Below are positions 48,628-57,089 of a stretch of DNA of 64,000 nt, one piece after another. Position 1 is the stretch's first letter, and each line of letters opens with the position of its first letter. The stretch covers positions 124,001 through 188,000 of the forward strand of contig CAVUNL010000001.1 of assembly GCA_963742795.1 (NCBI GenBank), read 5' to 3'. The stretch is from Palsa-504 sp963742795 (GTDB taxonomy: Bacteria; Actinomycetota; Actinomycetes; Streptosporangiales; Streptosporangiaceae). Below the pieces are notes generated by a model, which was given only the letters and a program-made list of their open reading frames with translations, had not been told where the DNA came from and made no database searches. The position numbers were made by a program, and so were the translations under genes.

Positions 48628-49182
48628 ATGCAGGAAGCTGTTGCGTTGGCGCATCTCAGTGTCGCGACCGGTAGCGGGGATGACGACGAGGAAGTAGGCG
48701 TCCCGTGGCCACCGGTGTCAGACGGAATGCCACGGCTGTTGCCGGTGCCGTCTGCCTGGTGGGAGACCCCTGCGGTCACCACCCGTGCCCTGAGCGCCCG
48801 GCCGGAAGAGGCCAGGACCGCCCGGCGGTTCGTCCGGGAGCTGCTGACCTGCTGGGGCCTGGAGGCGCTGGCCGACGACGCCGAGATGATCGTCGATGAG
48901 CTCGTGGTCAACGCCGTCCTGCACGGCACCCGGGCGGGCCTGACGCACACCAACCCGGGCGCCTCGATGACGGTGCTGCGGTTGTGCATGCTCCGCCGCG
49001 CGGGCGAGGTCATGCTGGCCGTCGTCGATCCCGGCAACGAGACGCCGATGCCTCGCGAGCCCGACTGGGGCGGGGAGAGCGGACGCGGCCTGCAGATCGT
49101 CGGCGCGCTCAGTCACGTGTGGGGCTGGAGCCCCATCGCCGGCCACGGCAAGGCGGTGTGGGCGGTCCTACGCGACCCCTGA
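48628..49182 (+). CDS. HATPase-type regulatory ATP-binding protein
   Basis: 184 residues. From about residue 55 it is a single GHKL ATPase domain of the anti-sigma/SpoIIAB type: N-box DELVVNAVLHGTRAG (about 90-104), D in LAVVDPGNETP, G-box ESGRGLQIVGALS. There is no sensor or phosphoacceptor domain. Such genes commonly lie next to HTH/DUF397 pairs in Streptomyces, and this trio is arranged that way. It starts at ATG 48628, but a later start would also fit the domain. Confidence 0.88.
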   Translation: MQEAVALAHLSVATGSGDDDEEVGVPWPPVSDGMPRLLPVPSAWWETPAVTTRALSARPEEARTARRFVRELLTCWGLEALADDAEMIVDELVVNAVLHGTRAGLTHTNPGASMTVLRLCMLRRAGEVMLAVVDPGNETPMPREPDWGGESGRGLQIVGALSHVWGWSPIAGHGKAVWAVLRDP

Positions 49183-49260
49183 CCGCGCTGTGTGACCGCT
49201 GCCGCCCAGCCCCGCGACCGCGCAGCCCCCGCGACCGCCCAGTCGCGCCGCCGCGTAACG

Positions 49261-49878
49261 TTACGCGATCCCGGACAGCGGCTCCTCCGACGCCGTCACC
49301 AGCACGTGCTCGACCAGCGTGATCAGCACTTCCTTGGCCGAGTCCTTGCTGCGCGCGTCGCACAAGATGATGGGCAGATCGGGGTCCAGGTCCAGGGCGA
49401 GCCTGACGTCCTCTGTCTCGTACCGCCGGGAGCCGTCGAAGCAGTTCAGCGCCACGACGAACGGGATCTGCCGCCGCTCGAAGTAGTCGATGGCGGGGAA
49501 GCTGTCCGCCAGCCGCCGGGTGTCGGCCAGTACCACGGCCCCCAGCGCGCCGATGGCGAGCTCGTCCCACATGAACCAGAACCGCTGCTGGCCCGGCGTC
49601 CCGAACAGGTAGAGAACCAGATCGCTGCGCAGGCTGATCCGGCCGAAGTCCATCGCGACCGTCGTCGTGGTCTTTCCCTCCACGCCGGCCGTGCTGTCCG
49701 TGCGCAGGCTGCCCTCGGTCAGCGGCTCTTCGGTACGCAGCGGCCTGATCTCGCTTACGGCGCCGACCAGCGTGGTCTTGCCCACTCCGAACCCGCCGGC
49801 CAGGAGGATCTTGATGGCGCGGTACTGGGCCGAAGTTTGCGAGTGCCCGCTGGCGGAATCAGAGACCCCGTAGTCCAT
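49261..49878 (-). CDS. cvnD: Conservon GTP-binding protein CvnD
   Basis: 205-residue small GTPase-like protein. Walker A GGFGVGKTT is at residues 28-36; FGTPGQQRFWFMWD is the G3-like region, and ALNCFDG is the G4-like region. It is the last gene of cvnABCD and would switch between nucleotide states downstream of CvnA-C. Its start overlaps cvnC by 20 bases. Confidence 0.93.
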   Translation of the reverse strand: MDYGVSDSASGHSQTSAQYRAIKILLAGGFGVGKTTLVGAVSEIRPLRTEEPLTEGSLRTDSTAGVEGKTTTTVAMDFGRISLRSDLVLYLFGTPGQQRFWFMWDELAIGALGAVVLADTRRLADSFPAIDYFERRQIPFVVALNCFDGSRRYETEDVRLALDLDPDLPIILCDARSKDSAKEVLITLVEHVLVTASEEPLSGIA

Positions 49879-50230
49879 TGAGGACCTCCCTGAGAGTGTG
49901 CTTGTCGACCCGTTCCGCCATCACGACCGGGGTGCTGATCACGACCAGGCCGAGTTCCCGCAGGTCGGCCAGGATGATCCGGACTACTCCCAGCGGAAGG
50001 TCGACGTCAGAGGCGATATCCGCGACCGTCGTCGGGATCCGGGCAAGTTGCAGCACGCTGATGTGCTCCGGGGCCAGCGAGCCCGGGTCGGCGAACGCGC
50101 GCGTAGCCATCACGGTTGCGACCAGGTCGAACGACTCACCGGTGTGCCTCGTCCGGCCTTGGGTCAAGGCATACGGCCGGACCACCGGCCCGGCCTCGGC
50201 GTCCAGCCACCGCTCATCGTTGGACGGCAT
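49859..50230 (-). CDS. cvnC: Conservon DUF742 protein CvnC
   Basis: 123 residues, DUF742: VRPYALTQGRTRHTGESFDLVATVMA and LARIPTTVADIASDVDLPLGVVRIILADL, a winged-helix-like region. It lies six bases after cvnB and overlaps cvnD, so the whole set is one transcript. Confidence 0.92.
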   Translation of the reverse strand: MPSNDERWLDAEAGPVVRPYALTQGRTRHTGESFDLVATVMATRAFADPGSLAPEHISVLQLARIPTTVADIASDVDLPLGVVRIILADLRELGLVVISTPVVMAERVDKHTLREVLNGLRGL

Positions 50231-50236
50231 GACGTC

Positions 50237-50659
50237 TTAGCCCCAGCCGCCGGACGCGCGGGTATTGACGCGGATGTGCTCGCCGGACCGCTTGACCAGG
50301 ATGGCCATCTCGTAGGCGACCAGGCCCAGGTCGGCGCCCGGCCCGGTCACTACGGCCAGGCACGTCCCGCTCCCGGCCGCGGTCACTAGCAGGAAGCCCG
50401 ATTCCATCTCGATGATGGTCTGCCGGGCCGCCCCGCCGCCGAAGTGCTGCCCGGCGCCGCGGGCCAGCGACTGGAATCCGGCGGCCAGCGCGGCCAGGTG
50501 CTCGGCGTCGTCGCGTTCAAGCGTCTCGGACGCGCCGAGCGTCATCCCGTCCTGCGACAAGATGACGGCCTTGGTGATGGGCGCGACCCGGCGCACGAGA
50601 TCATCGAGCAGCCAGTCAAGCTGGCCCCCGCGGGTCGGCGTGCCGACCTCAGGTTCCAT
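50237..50659 (-). CDS. cvnB: Conservon Roadblock/LC7 protein CvnB
   Basis: 140-residue Roadblock/LC7 domain protein (LDWLLDDLVRRVAPITKAVILSQDGMTLGASETL), a likely regulator of the CvnD GTPase. The start is ATG 50659 (MEPEVGTPTRGGQ), overlapping the end of cvnA by 11 bases; an upstream extension lies within cvnA. Confidence 0.92.
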   Translation of the reverse strand: MEPEVGTPTRGGQLDWLLDDLVRRVAPITKAVILSQDGMTLGASETLERDDAEHLAALAAGFQSLARGAGQHFGGGAARQTIIEMESGFLLVTAAGSGTCLAVVTGPGADLGLVAYEMAILVKRSGEHIRVNTRASGGWG

Positions 50660-53550
50660 CGGATTCCCCCCGCAGCTCGTCGCCGTCCGCGGACGGCCCC
50701 TGTCCGGGCGGCTCGAACGGCGAGTCACCCGGAGCCGAGGCGGTCAGCCGCTGCGACCGCCCCTCTTGCCAGCCGCGCTGCAGCGCGGACATGGTCTGGC
50801 GGATCTCAGCCGGCGTTGGCCCGCTGGCCGGGGCCGGTGCCGGTGCCGGTGAGGTCCGGCGGCGCGGCGGGTTGTCACGAAGCTGCGGGACGATGTTGGC
50901 CTGCCTGACCCGCCGCGGCAGCCCCTTGACGTCGCCGTCGCCGTCCGGCTGCGCTCCCGGCTCGCCGTCGGCGGGGATGGCCGGCAGCGGCCCGGTCTGG
51001 CGCGACAGCTCCCACGGCGGGCCGGAGGGCCGTGCGGGCCGGGGCGAGGCCACCGGCGTCATCGGGGTCGTCGGCCCAGCCGGGCCGCCCGCCCCCGCCA
51101 CACTGCGTTCCGTCCACCCTGGGAACGGCGCCAGCTGGTCCGCATAGGGCGCGGTACCCGCGCCGGGGTACGGCGCGGTACCCGGGTACGGCGGCGAGCT
51201 GACGAAAGCCGCGGCCTCCGACTGCGGAGCCCCCGCCGACCCTCCCGGACCGTCGCCCGTCCCCGGGCCGCGCCGCGGCGTGAACACGTTGAAGTCCGGC
51301 TGCTCGCCGGGCCCAGCCTCGAGCCCGGCTGTCGGCTCCAGCCCGGGGCTCGTCGCGCCGGGCGCCGCCGCGTGGTGCGCGCCGCGCCGGTCGCCCTCCG
51401 GCGTGCCACCCGGCGCGCGCCGCAGCGGACCCGAGATCCGGACCCCTGGCACCTCCGAAAACCCCTGACCGCCCAGCTCCGGCCTGCCCAGCTCCGGCCC
51501 GCCCAGCTCCGGCCCGCCGCTTCCGCCCAGCAAACGGGCCGGTCCGGCCATCTCCGCGCGGGCGTGGTTCCCGTTGGTCCCCTGCGGGGCCCTGCCAACC
51601 GAGGCCATGCCGATGGCGGCGGGCTCGCCGGGCAGCCCGGCCCGGAACGCCTCCTCGGTGACCACCAGGTGCTGCGGGATGAGCGCGATGGCCGTCGTGC
51701 CCCCGTAGGGGGACGCCTTGAGCGTGACCCGGATCCCGTGCCGCTTGGCCAGCTGGCTGACCACGAACAACCCGAGCTGCTCGCTGTCGGACGGGTTGAA
51801 CTCCGGCGGGCTGGCCAGCCGCTCGTTGAGCTCGGCCAGGCGCTGCGCGCTCATCCCCAGCCCACGGTCCTCCACCTCGATCGCGAACCCGTTGGCCACC
51901 GTGTCCCCGGCCACCCGGACCGAGGTGTACGGCGGTGAGAGAGTGGTGGCGTTCTCGATGAGCTCGGCCAGCAGGTGGATGACGTCGGCCACCGCCGAGC
52001 CGGCCAGCGCGGCCTGGCTCCGGGTGGCGACCGAGACCCGCGCGTAGTCCTCGACCTCGGCGATGGCGCCGCGCATGACGTCGACCATCCGGACCGGGCT
52101 GCTCCAGGTCCGGCCGGGCGGCGCGCCCGCCAGGATGACCAGGCCCTCCGCGTGGCGGCGCATGCGCGTGGTCAGGTGGTCCAGGCGGAACAGGTCGTCC
52201 AGCGCCTCGGGGTCGGTGGCCCGCCGTTCCATCTGGTCGAGCAGGGTCAGCTGGCGGTGCAGCAGCGACTGGCTGCGCCGGGCCAGGCTGCGGAACACGT
52301 CGTTGAGGCCCCGCCGCAGCCTGGCCTCCTCCACCGCGGACCGGATGGCGGTCTGCCGGACCAGCTCGAAGGCCTGGCCGACCCGGCCGATCTCGTCGTC
52401 GCCCATCCGCAGCGGCGGCGCCTCGGCCGCCACGTCCACGTCCTCGCTGCGCCGCAGCCGGGCGATCACGTCCGGCAGCTGGTCCTCGGCCAGGGTGCGG
52501 GCCGAACCTTCCAGCCCGCGCAGGCGCCGGATGATGCCCCGCGCGACCAGCGTGCTGAACAGGATGGTGATCAGCAGCCCGAGCAGGGCGATGCCGCTGG
52601 TGACGGCGACCCTGACCCAGGCCTGGTGGCTGTCGCGGTGATCGCCCGCCAGGATGGCGTTCGCGACCGCGACGCCGCCGTTGTAGTCGTCCTGGAGCAG
52701 CGTGCCGGCCAGCGTGCTGCCATTGGGCCTGGGTGACCGGCAGCTTGGCGACCGGCGTGCCCGCGGCGATGGCCTGCTCGATGCCGGTTAGATTCTGCTG
52801 CATGGGCCCGGACCCGGCCATCGCGGCGTTGAAGGTGGCCAGGTCGGCCGGGCTCAGGATGTAATCCGCGTAGGCCAGGTCGGCCTGCCTGGTCGCGGCC
52901 AGGTCGGTGAACGCGATGCGGTTCTTCGCCGTGATCCGCTTCGCGGCCAGCATGCCGGACAGCAGCGCGTCCTCTTGCGAGAGCTGCTCCCTGGACTGGA
53001 CGGTGGCGATCAGCCCGACGGCCTGGATCTGCTGGTCGTTGAGGGTCACGCTCTCCGTCTGGCTCAGGAACAGCTTGATCTGGGTCGTGATGCCCTGGCT
53101 GTAGGCGCCCAGCGCAGCCAGCGGGCTGAGGACCCGCGCCTTGACCGCGTTGCGCAGGGTCGGGAGCTGGCTCAGCCCGCTGACCAGGCTGCCGACCGCC
53201 TTGGTCCCTTCGGAGTTCTCGGTGCCCATGGTGCCCTGGGAGTTCATGGCGGCGATGAAGGCCGGCTCGGCCCGGTCGGTCGCCGCGGTTGCCGCGTCGT
53301 ACGCCGCCAAGTTGGCCGCGGTGGGCTCGAACAGGTAGACCACCGCGGCGGCGCGCTCAGCCTGCAGGTACGTGCCGAACTTCGCGGCTGGTACCGCGGT
53401 CGCGTTGACCAGGTTGGGCGCCCGGTCGAGGCTGATGGCGTTGTTGATCGAGGTGCCCGCGACGTAGGCGAGCAGCCCGACTAGGGCGACCAGGGGAATC
53501 GCCACCAGGAAATAGATCCGGAGCCGGATGGACCGGCCACGCGAGCCCAT
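50649..53550 (-). pseudogene. cvnA: Conservon sensor histidine kinase-like CvnA, one frame break
   Basis: About 967 codons. From ATG 53550: membrane helix (about 10-32, IRLRIYFLVAIPLVALVGLL), an extracellular helical sensor (about 33-280), a second helix (VTSGIALLGLLITILFSTLV), HAMP-like region, and a GHKL ATPase (HLLAELIENATTLSPP; EDRGLGMSAQRLAELN). A Pro/Gly-rich tail includes PELGG repeats (51471-51515). The frame breaks near 52725: TQA should continue NGSTLAGTLLQDDYNGGVAV, so CCC carries one base too many. A base-call error is likely. It diverges from pcrA. Confidence 0.9.
51471..51515 (-). repeat. 15-bp tandem repeat x3 in cvnA
   Basis: GCCCAGCTCCGGCCT, GCCCAGCTCCGGCCC, GCCCAGCTCCGGCCC (plus strand), in frame, encoding PELGG/R units of the disordered tail. 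Confidence 0.85.
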
Positions 53551-53735
53551 GACACTCCCACGTTGATATGGCGTTGGCCTGCGAGGACCCCCCCGTCGCA
53601 GCCAACTACGGTCAAGACGGCCAGAATAGCCCATAAGGGGCACCCCCCGGAGGGCGAAGAGCGATATCTCCGCAGATGTGCTCCTGCGTGACCAGGCCGT
53701 CTCTGTGAGGGCGTATTGGCTGGTCGATGCCTTAG

Positions 53736-56087
53736 GTGACTTCTGGTGACGGCGGCGCGCCGGCTCTATCTCCCACCGGCGGCCGCCCTGCGTTTGTCGG
53801 CGCGAACGCCTACCCTATGGGGGTGGCCGCCCTCGCGATAGACGCCCTCCTCGACGGACTCAATCCGCAGCAGCGCGCTGCCGTCGTGCACGAGGGCAGC
53901 CCGCTGCTCATCGTGGCGGGCGCGGGCTCGGGGAAGACCCGCGTGCTGACCCACCGGATCGCCTACCTGCTGGCCGCGCGGGACGTGGCGCCGCACGAGA
54001 TCCTGGCCATCACCTTCACCAACAAGGCGGCCGGGGAGATGGCGGCCCGGGTGGCCGCCCTGGTCGGCCCGCGGGCCAGGTCCATGTGGGTCATGACCTT
54101 CCACTCCGCCTGCGTGCGGATCCTGCGCCGGGAGGCCAAGCGCTTCGGCTATCCCTCCTCGTTCTCCATCTACGATCAGGCCGACTCGCAGCGGCTGATG
54201 ACGCTGACCTGCCGTGAGCTGGAGCTCGACCCCAAGCAGTACCCGCCCAAGATGATGGCCGCGCAGGTCTCGAACCTGAAGAACGAGCTGATCGATTACG
54301 AGACGTTCGCCGCCCAGGCCCAGACGGCCCGGGACAGGGTCCTGGCCGAGGCCTACGGCGAGTACCAGCGCCGCCTGGTCGCGGCGGGCGCGATGGATTT
54401 CGATGACCTGATCATGGTCACGGTCAACCTGTTCCAGGCCCTGCCCGAGGTCGCCGCCGAGTACCGCCGCCGGTTCCGGCACGTGCTCGTGGACGAGTAC
54501 CAGGACACCAACCACGCCCAGTACATCCTCGTCCGCGAACTTGTCTCCGGAAGTGCACCAATTTTTTCTGGCCTAACGGACCGTGGTGACGGCACCCCGG
54601 ACCCCCTCCCGCCCCCCGAGCTGTGCGTGGTCGGCGACGCGGACCAGTCCATCTACGCCTTTCGCGGCGCGACCATCCGCAACATCGTGGAGTTCGAGCA
54701 GGACTACCCGGACGCCGAGGTCATCCTGCTGGAGCAGAACTACCGGTCCACCCAGAACATCCTGGCCGCCGCCAACGCCGTGGTCTCGCAGAACCAGGGC
54801 CGCAAGCCCAAGAACCTGTGGTCCGACCAGGGCGCGGGCCCGCCGATCGTCGGCTACGTGGCCGACAACGAGCACGACGAGGCGGCGTTCGTGGCCGAGG
54901 AGGTGGACCGGCTCTCCGACGCCGGCCAGGCCACCCCGGGTCAGGTGGCGGTGTTCTACCGGACCAACGCGCAGTCCCGGGTGTTCGAGGAGGTGTTCAT
55001 CCGGGTCGGCCTGCCCTACCGGGTGGTCGGCGGGGTCCGGTTCTACGAGCGCCGTGAGGTCCGCGACCTGCTGGCCTACCTGCGGCTGATCGCCAACCCG
55101 GCGGACGAGGTGTCGCTGCGCCGGGTGCTGAACACCCCCAGGCGGGGCATCGGGGACCGGGCCGAGGAGTACGTGGCCGCCTTTGCCCAGCGGGAGCCGA
55201 TCACCTTTGCCCAAGCGCTGGCCCGCCCGGCCGACGTGCCGGGCCTCGCGGCCCGGTCAGCCGCCGCCATCGCGGGCTTCAACGCTTTGATGGACGGGCT
55301 GCGCGAGCTGGCCGAGACCGGTCCGGTGGCCGAGCTGGCCGAGGCCGTGCTCGACCGTACCGGGTACATCGAGGCGCTGGAAGCCTCCTCCGACCTGCAG
55401 GACGCCAGCCGGGTGGAGAACCTCGAGGAGCTGGTGTCGGTGGCCCGCGAGTTCGACGGCTCGCGCGACGAGGGGACGCTGGCCGAGTTCCTCGAGCAGG
55501 TATCGCTGGTCGCCGACGCGGACGAGATCCCGGAGGGCGAGGAGCACGGCGGCATGGTCACCTTGATGACCCTGCACACGGCCAAGGGCCTGGAGTTCCC
55601 GGTGGTGTTCCTGACCGGGCTGGAGGAAGAGGTCTTCCCGCACCAGCGGTCGCTGACCAACAAGAAAGAACTAGAGGAGGAGCGCCGGCTGGCCTACGTC
55701 GGCATCACGCGGGCCATGCAACGCCTGTACCTGACCTGGGCCGTCCGCAGGAACTGGTATGGCCGCCCGTCGTTCCACGATCGGTCGAGGTTCCTGGCCG
55801 AGATCCCGCCGGGCCTCATCGAGTGGCGTCGTGACGAGTCGGCAGCGGCCTCGGCGGTCACGCCCGCGCAGGAGCGGATGGCGAGCAGGCCAGGCACCCG
55901 GTCACCGGGCAACCGCCAGGTGCCGTCGCTGTCGGCGGGAGACCTGGTCACCCACGACAAGTTCGGGCTCGGCACCGTGGTCTCGACGGACGGCTACGGC
56001 GACCAGGCCGAGGCCAAGATCGACTTCGGGGCCGACTACGGGGTCAAGCACCTGGTGCTGCGCTACGCCCCGCTGGAGAAGTTGTAG
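53736..56087 (+). CDS. pcrA: ATP-dependent DNA helicase PcrA/UvrD1
   Basis: Superfamily 1A helicase for DNA repair and replication-fork maintenance. Walker A AGAGSGKTR, VDEYQDTN (Walker B), LCVVGDADQSIYAFRGAT (motif III) and VTLMTLHTAKGLEFPVVF are intact. The most likely start is GTG 53823, six bases after TACCCT, giving 754 residues; the longest frame starts at 53736. Between VRELVSG and ELCVVGD it carries an insertion of about 15-20 residues (SAPIFSGLTDRGDGTPDPLPP) that contains a copy of the dispersed 14-mer. The C-terminal Tudor-like tail is normal. It overlaps the convergent gene by 25 bases. Confidence 0.95.
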   Translation: MTSGDGGAPALSPTGGRPAFVGANAYPMGVAALAIDALLDGLNPQQRAAVVHEGSPLLIVAGAGSGKTRVLTHRIAYLLAARDVAPHEILAITFTNKAAGEMAARVAALVGPRARSMWVMTFHSACVRILRREAKRFGYPSSFSIYDQADSQRLMTLTCRELELDPKQYPPKMMAAQVSNLKNELIDYETFAAQAQTARDRVLAEAYGEYQRRLVAAGAMDFDDLIMVTVNLFQALPEVAAEYRRRFRHVLVDEYQDTNHAQYILVRELVSGSAPIFSGLTDRGDGTPDPLPPPELCVVGDADQSIYAFRGATIRNIVEFEQDYPDAEVILLEQNYRSTQNILAAANAVVSQNQGRKPKNLWSDQGAGPPIVGYVADNEHDEAAFVAEEVDRLSDAGQATPGQVAVFYRTNAQSRVFEEVFIRVGLPYRVVGGVRFYERREVRDLLAYLRLIANPADEVSLRRVLNTPRRGIGDRAEEYVAAFAQREPITFAQALARPADVPGLAARSAAAIAGFNALMDGLRELAETGPVAELAEAVLDRTGYIEALEASSDLQDASRVENLEELVSVAREFDGSRDEGTLAEFLEQVSLVADADEIPEGEEHGGMVTLMTLHTAKGLEFPVVFLTGLEEEVFPHQRSLTNKKELEEERRLAYVGITRAMQRLYLTWAVRRNWYGRPSFHDRSRFLAEIPPGLIEWRRDESAAASAVTPAQERMASRPGTRSPGNRQVPSLSAGDLVTHDKFGLGTVVSTDGYGDQAEAKIDFGADYGVKHLVLRYAPLEKL
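53811..53825 (+). promoter_or_regulatory. -10 box and likely leaderless start of pcrA
   Basis: TACCCT (53811-53816), six bases, GTG 53823. No ribosome-binding site precedes either this GTG or the upstream in-frame start at 53736. Starting here the protein begins MAALAIDALLDGLNPQQRAAV, close to homologues. Confidence 0.5.
54556..54586 (+). repeat. Dispersed 14-mer variant inside pcrA
   Basis: T-rich CAATTTTTTCTGG followed by CCTAACGGACCGTGG (54572-54586), one substitution from consensus. It is in frame and lies exactly in the non-conserved insertion before motif III. Confidence 0.8.
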
Positions 56088-56986
56088 GGTCCGGATCCGG
56101 TCCGCGGCCCCGGACGCTGGTCCCAGCCGGGGGCGGTCGGCGGCCGCTGCTGGCTCGGCTGGGTGCGCGGCGGCGGTCCCGGCGGGCGCCGATCGCTCCA
56201 GCCGCCGTACTCCGGCGGGACCGGGCCGCCCTGGTCGCGACGCCACATGAGCCAGCGCACCGTGGTCAGCGCGATGGCCAGCAGGGTGGCCAGCACCATG
56301 ACGAAGAATCCGTTGGCGATCCACTGGGCCGCGCCGACGGCCAGCTCGGTCTTGTTCGAGGACCGGTCGTAGACCACGCCGGAGGCCAGCGCGGCGATCA
56401 GGTAGGACAGCGCGGGAACCGGGAAGATCAGCCGCCCGGTCCGCGGCTGCACGGTCAGCGCCGCGGCGACGGTGCCGGCCAGCACGGCCAGGCCCAGCAC
56501 CGAGCCCGGCTCGGCACGGGTCACGATGGTGGCGATGACGCCGATCACCGCGCTGCCGACGATGACGCAGATCCCGAGGCCGCCGCTCAGCGAACCCTGC
56601 CAGATCCGGCTCAGCCGCCCGCCCGGGCCGCGCGCCCGTGGGCCGGCTTCGCGGCCGGCCCCGCGCCCGCGCGACCGCCCGGCCCCGTTCGCGGCCCGCC
56701 GGTAGGTCCCGGCACGCGCCGGGGTGACGGCCCGCGGATCGACGGCCCGTGAGCCGACGGCCCGTGAATCAACGGCCCGTGAATCAAGGGGTGGCGGCGC
56801 GACGGGCTGGGTCAGGCCCGGCTGGGCCGGCATCCGGCGGGCCGCGGCGTCGTCCCCCTGGCCGCGTCCATCCCCGGCCCGCTGCCGGGGATCGGATCCA
56901 CGCTGCTCCCGGCGTGGCGTCCTGCCTCCAGGCTCGCCGCCGTATGGCCTGCTCGGGCGTGTATCGCGCCATCGTGGGTCGCTCAT
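56063..56986 (-). CDS. DUF6542-like membrane protein
   Basis: 307 residues, function unknown. The N-terminal about 130 residues are basic and disordered, with AV-DSR repeats from a 15-bp array. Four membrane segments follow (GGLGICVIVGSAVIGVIATIV; LGLAVLAGTVAAALTV; PVPALSYLIAALASGVVY; GFFVMVLATLLAIALTTVRWLMW). The layout resembles DUF6542 proteins of actinobacteria. The end is Pro-rich. The start is set at ATG 56986 (MSDPRWRDTRPSRPYGG), because a longer frame runs into the divergent LCP gene. Confidence 0.72.
   Translation of the reverse strand: MSDPRWRDTRPSRPYGGEPGGRTPRREQRGSDPRQRAGDGRGQGDDAAARRMPAQPGLTQPVAPPPLDSRAVDSRAVGSRAVDPRAVTPARAGTYRRAANGAGRSRGRGAGREAGPRARGPGGRLSRIWQGSLSGGLGICVIVGSAVIGVIATIVTRAEPGSVLGLAVLAGTVAAALTVQPRTGRLIFPVPALSYLIAALASGVVYDRSSNKTELAVGAAQWIANGFFVMVLATLLAIALTTVRWLMWRRDQGGPVPPEYGGWSDRRPPGPPPRTQPSQQRPPTAPGWDQRPGPRTGSGPYNFSSGA
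56727..56786 (-). repeat. 15-bp tandem repeat x4
   Basis: Four units of ACGGCCCGyGrrtCr on the plus strand; the last two, ACGGCCCGTGAATCA, are identical. In frame they encode DSRAV, DSRAV, GSRAV, DPRAV. Confidence 0.85.
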
Positions 56987-57089
56987 ATGTGCTTTGGATG
57001 TTAGTCGTTGCGCGTTGGTAACGGGACCGTGAAGGTAGGCTTCCTCCGACGGTAACCCTCCACCCCTGGGATTCCTGAGGAAGAAAGCG

